NCBI GenBank assembly: GCA_963824805.1
Contig: CAWGQZ010000061.1
Coordinates: forward strand, 1-64,000
DNA length: 64,000 nt
Reading direction: 5' to 3'
Origin: DATBAT01 sp963824805
GTDB taxonomy: Bacteria; Acidobacteriota; Terriglobia; Terriglobales; Acidobacteriaceae
How positions within the stretch are numbered: position 1 is the stretch's first letter; every line of letters starts with the position of its first letter. A program made the position numbers and the translations under genes. A model generated the notes under the pieces. It did no database searches and was not told the DNA's origin. It saw only the letters and a list, made by a program, of their open reading frames with translations. Below, in pieces: positions 56,216 to 64,000 of this stretch.

Positions 56216-57976
56216 ATGATCGCGACTGAACCAGCCACGCTGAAAAGTGAAGTTGACAAGCGCCACACCCCTGAGGTGATTGAAAACGAGATCCGTGCCT
56301 TTGAAGACAAAGTGCAGCAGGTGTTGCGCGGAGAGATGACCGATGACCAGTTCCGTCGCCATCGCCTGACTCATGGGACCTACGGCCAGCGCCAGCCGGG
56401 ATTCCAGATGCAGCGCATTAAGATTCCCTCGGGTGTTCTGGACGCTCACCAGCTTCGTACGATCGGCAATATTTCCGACAAATACTCCAATGGCTTCGGT
56501 CACCTCACCACCCGCCAGAATGTTCAACTCCACTTCATCAAATTAGAGACAGTGCCGGCCATGTTCCGCGAACTGGCGGCGGCCGGGATGACTACCCGGG
56601 AAGCCTGCTTCAATACGGTAAGGACGATCACCTCTTGCCCGCTATCGGGAATTTGCGGAGGCGAGGCGTTCGACGTTACACCTTACGCATTGGGCCTGAC
56701 CCGATTTTTGTTGCGGCATCCGGATTTCAGCGATCTGCCGCGTAAATTCAAAATTGCATTCTCGGGTTGCGAGGACGATGGTAACTGCGCCGTGGCCGGG
56801 ATTCATGATGTGGGGCTCATTGCGCAGGTACGCGGATCGAACGGCACGTCGAGGCTTGGTTTCAAGGTGCTGGTTGGCGGCGGGCTGGGTGCGCTTCCCA
56901 CCGAGGCGGCCTTGCTGACCGAGTTCCTTCCTGCTGAGGAACTGATCCCCACGGTTGAAGCGGTGTTGCGCGTTTTCAGCAAGAACGGAAATCGCAAGAA
57001 CAAAATGAAAGCGCGGATGAAGTTTGTACTGCGCGAGCACGGCATCGCCAAGTTCAAGGAGATGGTGGCCGAGGAGCGAAAGCAGGTCACTACTCCCGCC
57101 GAAGTGCTTACGGTACCAACTCCTCAGGCACAGCCGCTGGTGAAGCTGCAGACAACGCCTCCGGTGGCGCCGCCAGCTTCGGTGGAATACGACGAGTGGA
57201 CCAAGACCAACGTGATGCCGCAGCGGCAAAAGGGCTACGCCGCCGTCTGGGTGAAGCTGCCCGCCGGGACTATTACCAGCGATCAGTTCCGCGGGTTGGC
57301 AGATGTGCTCGAACGGAATCAGCTGCCTGGGGTGCGCATTGCAATCCTGCAGAATTTCCTGATTCCCTGGATTCCGATCGCACAGGTTGCGGCAATCTAC
57401 GAACAGCTGCGGGCGCTCGATCTGGTTACACCGGGAGCCCGTACTATTTCCGACGTTACCGGATGCCCGGGAGCTACGACCTGCAACCTCGGGATCACCC
57501 GCTCTTTGACTCTGGCCGACGTGCTGGCAAAGGAACTTGCAGACCAGTCGGATCCGGAAATTCGAAAGCTGCGAATCAAGATCAGCGGCTGTCCCAATTC
57601 ATGCGGACAGCACCACATCGCCGACATCGGTTTTTATGGCAATGCCCGCAAGATCGGCACGCAGCAGGCTCCGTTCTACCAAATGTTATTAGGCGGCGAA
57701 GTCAGCGAACGTGGAGTGAGGTTTGGTAAACAGATTATTCCTCTGGCGGCGAAGCAGGTGCCGAACGTGGTTCGGGAAGTCATCGGCTTCTACCGCAATG
57801 ACCGTCATACGAATGAGACATTCCGGCAGTGGGTGGAGCGGACTCCTCCGCAGGAGATCACGGACCGGCTGAAACAGTACGCCGAGGTAGCCGAGCATGA
57901 TCCTGATTCGTTCTTTGATTGGGGTGATCAGGAGACTTATTCGTTGAAGCTCGGGCGAGGGGAGTGCGCTAGCTAG
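56216..57976 (+). CDS. Siroheme sulfite/nitrite reductase
   Basis: 586 residues from ATG 56216 with GGAG 7 bases before it. It has two ferredoxin-like halves and two siroheme/4Fe-4S half-domains. The iron-sulfur ligands are in TGCPGATTCNLG and ISGCPNSCGQHH. It takes six electrons to reduce sulfite to sulfide or nitrite to ammonia; the two families are hard to tell apart by eye. No other sulfur-assimilation gene lies in the window. The C-terminal half is complete. Confidence 0.88.
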   Translation: MIATEPATLKSEVDKRHTPEVIENEIRAFEDKVQQVLRGEMTDDQFRRHRLTHGTYGQRQPGFQMQRIKIPSGVLDAHQLRTIGNISDKYSNGFGHLTTRQNVQLHFIKLETVPAMFRELAAAGMTTREACFNTVRTITSCPLSGICGGEAFDVTPYALGLTRFLLRHPDFSDLPRKFKIAFSGCEDDGNCAVAGIHDVGLIAQVRGSNGTSRLGFKVLVGGGLGALPTEAALLTEFLPAEELIPTVEAVLRVFSKNGNRKNKMKARMKFVLREHGIAKFKEMVAEERKQVTTPAEVLTVPTPQAQPLVKLQTTPPVAPPASVEYDEWTKTNVMPQRQKGYAAVWVKLPAGTITSDQFRGLADVLERNQLPGVRIAILQNFLIPWIPIAQVAAIYEQLRALDLVTPGARTISDVTGCPGATTCNLGITRSLTLADVLAKELADQSDPEIRKLRIKISGCPNSCGQHHIADIGFYGNARKIGTQQAPFYQMLLGGEVSERGVRFGKQIIPLAAKQVPNVVREVIGFYRNDRHTNETFRQWVERTPPQEITDRLKQYAEVAEHDPDSFFDWGDQETYSLKLGRGECAS

Positions 57977-58040
57977 GTTGCAGAGCCGGATCGGCGCCTG
58001 CCAAAAAGCCCAAGCACCCCTTGCGGGTCGATGCCGCTTT

Positions 58041-58631
58041 CTAGTATGGCGAGAAGCTATAGCCTATTGACACTCCGAAGCGCGTGGCATACGGAGAGCT
58101 GAACTCTACGTTGTTGTGGATCAGATACAGGTGGGCCTCGGGTCGCACGAACATGTGTCCCCAGATGTTGTACTTCAGGCCCGCCCCGAAGTGTCCCATA
58201 AAGTGATTGCTGCTGACATAGTTGGTACAGCCGCTGAAACCGCAACTGGTGAAGCCGTAGAAGTGCAGGCTTTCCGCTCCCAGTCCTCCCATTAACTCGG
58301 CGGTTGCTCCCTTGCCGATATGAGGCGCCCATACCGCATTGATGTCGGTAAAAAGTGGACGGTAGGGCTGATATCCGAAATACAAATTCTGTTTGGCGCG
58401 CCACGCGATCTCTCCGCCAACTCCAAAGTTATGCCTGATGAAAAAATTGGCGTTGAAGCTGGGATAAAGTCCGCCGCTCAGAGTGACTGGAGAATAGTCT
58501 CCGCTGGCGCTGGAGGCTGAAGGGGCGGTCAAGGTGCCGAATCCGAAGGCCGCTTCGACTTGCGCGTGGACCGGACGGTTAGAGAGGAAGAACAGGCATA
58601 CTACGGCTGCAATCACGACTAACTTCTTCAC
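58041..58631 (-). CDS. Outer-membrane beta-barrel protein
   Basis: 196 residues. Signal peptide about residues 1-24 (MKKLVVIAAVVCLFFLSNRPVHAQ), then alternating hydrophobic/polar strands and a C-terminal aromatic-type end (SIGYSFSPY). It fits the small OMP_b-brl barrel family. The function is unknown. It converges with the reductase gene. Confidence 0.75.
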   Translation of the reverse strand: MKKLVVIAAVVCLFFLSNRPVHAQVEAAFGFGTLTAPSASSASGDYSPVTLSGGLYPSFNANFFIRHNFGVGGEIAWRAKQNLYFGYQPYRPLFTDINAVWAPHIGKGATAELMGGLGAESLHFYGFTSCGFSGCTNYVSSNHFMGHFGAGLKYNIWGHMFVRPEAHLYLIHNNVEFSSPYATRFGVSIGYSFSPY

Positions 58632-58837
58632 ATGTCCTCCGAAATCTCTGGGTTAGATGCAGCTGTTCTCAGGTTGGAGGCCCGATTCCTTGTTAGGGAA
58701 GGGTTCAGACAGTCGGAGGTTTACAACACTTTACATTTTTCGAGTTGGTTTGCCCGCTGGGAACCGGCCAGGCCGAAGCCGCTTCATAAATTCCGCTAAA
58801 CATCTTCTTCATTTTTACGGAGGCGGACAAGTCTGCC

Positions 58838-59945
58838 CTACTTCGGAGATACGCGGTAGATGACTCCCGCGGCATCGTCACTGATGTAGACCGCGCCTTC
58901 CGGGCCGACAATCACGTCTACCGGGCGGCCCATCCATTCGCCTTTGTGAGTTTCTCCCGGCTTGATGAAGCCGGTAACGAAGTCCTCTTTGATCTGCGCT
59001 TCGCCTTGTTTGCCGATTTGAACGCGAATAACTTTATAGCCCGTCGGACGGCTCCGGTTCCACGAGCCGTGAAGCGCGACCAGCAGGTCGTTGTGATAGT
59101 CGGAGGGGAAGAGAGTTCCAGTGTAAAAGGCCAATCCCAAGGGAGCGGAATGGGCTTCGATTTGGACCTTCGGGGCGATGGTATTTTTGCAGCGCGAGTC
59201 GCCAGGCTTGGCCTGAGTGACATCAAGCACCTGATTGGCATAGCAGAGCGGCCATCCGAAATTGCCGCCGTTCTTCCCCAAGTCATTGATCTCATCCGCG
59301 GGCCGCGAATCGCCCAGCCAGTCACGGCCGTTATCAGTCGCCCAAATCGTCTGGGTGGCCGGGTTCAGAGCCAACCCTACCGAGTTGCGCACTCCGCTGG
59401 CGAAGACGCGCTCTCCGCTTCCGTCTTCGTTGTATTCCATGATGGTGGCGCGGTGAGAATCCTTTTCGGAACAGACATTGCAATCGGAGCCGATGGAAAC
59501 ATACATCTTGCCGTTGGCGAAAAGGAGAGTGCGGGTGAAGTGCATTCCGCTGCCGGGATAGTGTGCGATCACCTGGCCGTTGCTGGCCCGAAGTAGCGAC
59601 TCGTTCCAGTCGAAGCGTTGCAAACTGGTTGGTTTCCGCAATGTAGAGCTTGCCATTTTGGAAGGCGATGCCGTGCGGGGCGTTTAAATCCTTCAACACA
59701 GTGACGCTTTGCTCAGCGGCGCCGGCGTGCTTGTAATCAGGGAGGGCGAGCACTTTGCCATCGTTGGTAGAGGTCACCAGCAGCACGCCGCCAGGACTGA
59801 ACGCCATCATGCGCGCGTAAGGGGCCTTAGCAAAGACCGAGATCGAGAATCCGTCTGGAACCCGAAGCCGGCTCTGGTCGAGTGGTTGAGTGTGTTTACA
59901 GCCGAGGAACAGCAGCGGCAACAGGGCGACGATCCAGCGGCGCAT
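58838..59945 (-). pseudogene. PQQ-type sugar (sorbosone) dehydrogenase, one frameshift
   Basis: A lipoprotein-like signal (LLPLLFLGCKHTQ) at the start. A six-bladed GSDH beta-propeller follows: PHGIAFQNGKLYIAETNQ, RNSVGLALNPATQTIWATDNGRDWLG and EWMGRPVDVIVGPEGAVYISDD. The frame shifts once near 59620 at a TTT run; removing a T joins NQ to LQRFDWNESLL. I read this as a sequencing error, so the gene is probably intact. The family oxidises aldoses in the periplasm with PQQ. Confidence 0.82.
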
Positions 59946-60013
59946 GAAACTCCTTCAAGGTGAGGCGCAGCTTCGATTCGGCGACCACCGGGGGTGTTGC
60001 TTGTAAGTAAACC

Positions 60014-60838
60014 TCAGGCAAAACGCAGGTCGCGCAGGTAGTCGTAACTGGCTTTGATGCTGGCAAAGGGATCTTTCGATTGATCCTGCTCCACGAAATA
60101 GTGCTTGATACCGGCCTGCTGCGATTTGGCAAAGATTGGTTTCCAGTCGATGGTGCCACTGCCAACTTCGGCGAAATCCCCACTCTTGTCCATGTCCTTA
60201 ACGTGGACCAGGGGGAAGCGGCCGGGGTGCTTGGCGAAATATTTCAGAGGATCGGCACCAGCCTTGGTAGTCCAGTAGAGGTCCATTTCCATCTTCACCA
60301 GGTTGGGATCGGCCTCCTCCAAAAGGATGTCGTAACCAAGTTTGCCGTTGAAATCTTTGAACTCGAAATTGTGATTGTGATAGGCCAGCTGCATTCCCGC
60401 CTTCTTGATGTCGGCGCCGGCTTTGTTCAGGGAGTGCGCCACCCGCTTCCATCCCTCCGCATCACCGCGTAATTCCTCGGGCATCCAGGGACAGACGATG
60501 TATTGGTGGCCTACCACTTTGGCGGCTTCGATTACCTCCGGCAGCTTGGTCGTGATGTGTTCGAAGTCGATGTGGGCGGAGGGAGCGGTCAGCCCATTCT
60601 TGTCGAGCAGGCCCTTCACTTCTTTGGGCGGATTATCGAAGTAACCGGCGAACTCGACTTCGCGGTAGCCGATTTTCGCGACCTTCTCTATGGTGCCGGC
60701 GAAGTCAGCCTTCATCTGGTCGCGCACGGTATAGAGCTGAACGCCGACTTTTTCGATCTTGCGCTCGGCTGCCCAGCTCAAACGTTTCGCCATAATTCCG
60801 GCAGCGGTCACGGTTCCCAAAAAGCTACGACGATCCAT
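60014..60838 (-). CDS. Sugar-phosphate isomerase/epimerase-like TIM barrel, Tat-exported
   Basis: 274 residues. The start at 60838 (MDRRSFLGTVTAAGI) is chosen because AGGAG lies 7 bases before it; the ATG just upstream has the site one base away. The RRSFLG is a twin-arginine signal. The AP endonuclease-2 fold shows VGVQLYTVRDQM, REVEFAGYF, LAYHNHNFEF and VKMEMDLYWTTKAG with metal-ligand Glu/His residues. The substrate is unknown. Confidence 0.85.
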   Translation of the reverse strand: MDRRSFLGTVTAAGIMAKRLSWAAERKIEKVGVQLYTVRDQMKADFAGTIEKVAKIGYREVEFAGYFDNPPKEVKGLLDKNGLTAPSAHIDFEHITTKLPEVIEAAKVVGHQYIVCPWMPEELRGDAEGWKRVAHSLNKAGADIKKAGMQLAYHNHNFEFKDFNGKLGYDILLEEADPNLVKMEMDLYWTTKAGADPLKYFAKHPGRFPLVHVKDMDKSGDFAEVGSGTIDWKPIFAKSQQAGIKHYFVEQDQSKDPFASIKASYDYLRDLRFA

Positions 60839-61072
60839 GTACATGCTCCTATGGGGAATGCTCAAACATGGTACTGCGTTTTGTAAGGATTTGTAATATC
60901 GGTTTCTGCGGCTCAGGGCGAGAGTCCCGGCTAGTACAATAAACGCTGGTCTTTCGCGTGTCGGCGGAGTACGAAAATTACATCCGTTTCGGTAACACGC
61001 TCATCTATTAGGGGTGTCGCACAGTGCAGTTGAGCAGTAACTACCTGCCAAGGATCAGTCAAGGGTTTATTC

Positions 61073-64000
61073 ATGTGGATTGTTGCACTCGCGTTACGCA
61101 GACCATACACGTTTATCGTGATGGCACTGCTGATTTTGATTCTTAGCCCGGTAGTTATATTTCGTACCGCAACCGATATATTCCCTGACATTGATATTCC
61201 CGTCATCAGCGTTGTCTGGAACTATTCCGGGCTCTCGCCGAAAGACATGGCGGACCACATTACCTCGATGACCGAGCGTGGCTTGACCACGCTGGTTAAC
61301 GACATCGACCACATTGATTCGCAGTCGCTGAACGGCGTCGCGGTGGTCAAGATTTTCTTCCGGCCTTCGGCCAACATCCAGACCGCGCTGGCGCAGGTTA
61401 CAGCGATTTCGCAGACGATTATCCGGCAGCTTCCGACGGGGACGACGCCCCCGCTGGTTATTCAATATTCTGCCTCTAGTGTGCCTATTCTTCAGATAGG
61501 CCTGAGCAGCAAGACCCTGCCGGAACAGCAACTGAATGACGTGGCGCTGAATTTTTTGCGCACGCAATTGATCACGGTGCAGGGAGCGGCCATTCCGTAC
61601 CCCTTTGGGGGAAAGTCACGGCTCGTATCGGTCGATATCGATACTCCCGCGCTGCAGGCAAAACATCTGTCTTCGGTGGATGTAGTGAACGCCATCAGCG
61701 CGCAGAATCTGATTCTGCCATCGGGCACTGCAAAGTTAGGCGACCTGGAATACCAGGTCGAGCTCAACTCCAGTCCGAACACCGTTGCCGAGATCAACGA
61801 TCTCCCAATCAAGACTGTCAACGGCACCACGATTTACGTACGCGATGTCGCCCATGTGCGAGACGGATTTGCCCCACAGACCAACGTGGTACGCCAGGAC
61901 GGAGTACGGGGCACGCTGTTGAGCGTGATGAAGAACGGAGGCGCCTCCACCATCGACATCGTCAAGAACATCCGCGACATGCTGCCGCGAGTGGCCCAGA
62001 CCCTGCCGCAGGATTTGAATATCAACCTGTTGTTCGACCAGTCGTTGTTCGTGAGAGCCGCCATCAAAGGCGTGGTTCGGGAAGCGCTGACGGCCGCCTG
62101 TCTCACGGCCGCCATGATCCTTTTGTTCCTGGGGAACTGGCGCAGCACACTGATCATTGCGATTTCAATTCCACTCTCCATTCTCACGTCGGTCATTGTG
62201 CTGAGCGCGTTGGGACAAACCTTCAACATCATGACGCTGGGCGGTCTGGCCCTCGCTGTCGGCATATTGGTGGACGACGCCACGGTTGAGATCGAAAACA
62301 TCGAGCGCAACTTAGGGATGAAGAAGGAGTTGAAGCAAGCTATCCTCGACGGCGCGCAGCAAATTGCGGTTCCGGCACTGGTTTCAACGCTGGCGATTTG
62401 CATCGTGTTTGTCCCGATGTTCTTCCTCACCGGCGTGGCGCGGTATCTCTTCGTCCCGTTGGCGGAGGCTGTGGTCTTTGCCATGTTGGCGTCGTATGTG
62501 CTCTCGAGGACCCTGGTTCCAACGCTGGTGATGTACCTGCTGCGCGGACACGAGGAGGATTCGCACAAGCCGCCATCGAACATCTTCGGCCGGACCCAGG
62601 CTAAGTTTGAGCGAGGATTTGAGCGTCTCCGCGACTCCTACCGGAACACGTTGGAAAGCGTGATGGATCACCGAAAGGTATTCGTGTCGGTGTTCTTGCT
62701 GTTCTGCCTGGTGTCGGGGGGGCTGGTTTTCTTTTTAGGCCGCGATTTCTTTCCCGCGGTGGATGCAGGGCAGTTCCGGTTGCATGTTCGCGGACGCGCC
62801 GGTCTAAGAATTGAAGAGACCGCCCGACTGGTCGATCAAGTGGAACAAGAGATCCGCCGAAATGTTCCGCAGAAAGAAGTCAACACCATGCTCGACAATA
62901 TTGGACTACCTTACAGCGGTATCAATTTGTCGTATAGCAATGGTGGAACTATCGGGACCTCAGACGCGGAGATTCTCGTCTCACTAAAGGAAGATCATCA
63001 TCCCACCGCTGAATACGTGCATACGCTGCGGCAGAAACTGCCACGGGAGTTTCCGGGTGTTGAATTCTTCTTCCAGCCGGCTGACATCGTCAGCCAGATC
63101 CTGAATTTCGGTTTGCCTTCACCGATTGACATCCAACTGGTCGGCCCTAACTATCCGCAGAATTACCTGATCGCGCAGCAGATTGCGAACCGGTTGCGAC
63201 ATGTGCCGGGAGCGGTTGACGTACATGTGCAGCAGTTAATGAACGATCCGACGCTGTTTCTCGACGTCAACCGGGTGCGCGCGCAACAGGTTGGACTGAC
63301 TCAGCGCGACATCGCTCAGAATGTGCTGGTGACGCTGAGTTCCAGCTTTCAGACGGCCCCCACTTTCTGGGTAAATCCAGCTACCGGCGTCAGCTACAAC
63401 GTTGCCGTGCAAGCGCCGCAGTATCGTATCGACTCGTTGCAGGCGCTGATGAACACCCCGGTAAGCAGCGCCGGGGTTACTGCTCCGCAATTGCTGGGGA
63501 ATCTGGCGACGATAAAGCCGATGAATACCCCTGCGGTGGTAAGCCATTACAATGTGATGCCGTCGGTGGATGTTTACGGCAGCGTGGATGGCCGCGACCT
63601 GGGTGGCGTAGCGGACGACACCAATAGGATTCTCAATTCATTCAAGGGACACCTTCCTCGGGGCACTCAAATTTCCTTGAGCGGACAGGTGAACACCATG
63701 CAGTCCTCGTTTCACCGGACTGCTGGTCGGACTGGTCATGTCGATTGTGCTGGTTTACCTGCTAATTGTGGTGAACTTCCAGTCGTGGCTTGATCCCTTC
63801 ATCATCATTACTGCGTTGCCGGGGGCCCTAGCCGGAATTCTATGGATGCTTTTCATGACGCACACTACGATCAGCGTCCCGGCTTTGACCGGCGCGGTCA
63901 TGTGCATGGGCGTGGCTACAGCAAACAGTATTCTGATGATTTCATTTGCCCGCGAACGCATGGACGAAGGTCTGGATCCGGTAAAAGCGGCGCTGGAGGC
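61073..64000 (+). CDS. RND efflux transporter, frameshifted near the end and running off the window
   Basis: An AcrB/HAE1-type pump of which about 975 residues are seen. The first membrane helix is MWIVALALRRPYTFIVMALLILI. The proton-relay aspartates are in GILVDDATVEIENIER, and the porter domains are present. One extra C near 63713 (TTTCACC) breaks the frame. Reading it as TTTACC continues into FTGLLVGLVMSIVLVYLL and FQSWLDPFIII to the window end. The membrane-fusion partner is not in view upstream. AAGGG lies 7 bases before the ATG. Confidence 0.9.

Overview
The window looks like part of a chromosome from an acidobacterium (Acidobacteriota, Terriglobia/Koribacter-like). This is inferred from gene content: Ser/Thr kinase-TPR proteins, PQQ-type sugar dehydrogenase, M13 and M16 secreted peptidases, GH97/GH51/GH43-like glycosidases, NIPSNAP and HpaI aldolase genes, and a compact flagellar locus. 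There is no rRNA, tRNA, CRISPR array, transposase or prophage that I can support.

Positions 1-20255 form one very large inverted repeat. Positions 1-10113 are the reverse complement of 10148-20255, around a 34-base spacer. Each arm holds the same five genes: a MASE1-PAS-PAS histidine kinase, an OmpA-domain protein, two M16 peptidase-family genes and a Ser/Thr kinase-TPR gene. The arms differ by clustered 1-2 base indels and substitutions, and the damage is complementary. The left arm is damaged in the kinase-sensor gene (about 1-2400) and clean from there to the centre. The right arm is damaged from the centre to about 17840 and clean from there on. I read this as a fold-back (hairpin) long-read assembly artefact with incomplete polishing, not as a real duplication. 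The likely real gene order is the right-arm order running into the unique sequence at 20256, with sequences taken from the cleaner arm for each gene.

From 20256 onward the sequence is unique. 20.4-32.3 kb carries carbohydrate and miscellaneous metabolism: GH97, NIPSNAP, TrmO-like, SulP transporter, HpaI aldolase, two uncharacterised secreted or membrane proteins, a frameshifted GH51 arabinofuranosidase and a GH43-like protein. 32.3-38.9 kb has YceH, an M13 peptidase, a four-cysteine small protein, glutamine synthetase with a clear terminator, and an ankyrin protein. 38.9-41.4 kb is a three-gene operon (membrane protein, winged-helix regulator, CreD) with two copies of the same palindromic site, one sitting on a good sigma-70 promoter. 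41.5-48.4 kb has a Bax-inhibitor-like protein, a holin-4-like membrane protein, a SUMF1-like protein, ThiE, a LOG-like protein and a 989-residue TPR protein. 

49.2-55.8 kb is a flagellar locus: fliC-fliD-fliS on the minus strand, divergent from flbD-motA-motB and a sigma-54 activator whose receiver domain lacks the phospho-accepting aspartate. A 37-codon ORF with a strong ribosome-binding site overlaps the start of that activator. 56.2-64.0 kb holds a sulfite/nitrite reductase preceded by a strong hairpin, an outer-membrane beta-barrel protein, a frameshifted PQQ-type sugar dehydrogenase, a sugar-phosphate isomerase-like protein and an RND efflux pump running off the end. Several single-gene frameshifts in the unique part (GH51, sugar dehydrogenase, RND) sit in short homopolymers and also look like sequencing errors.
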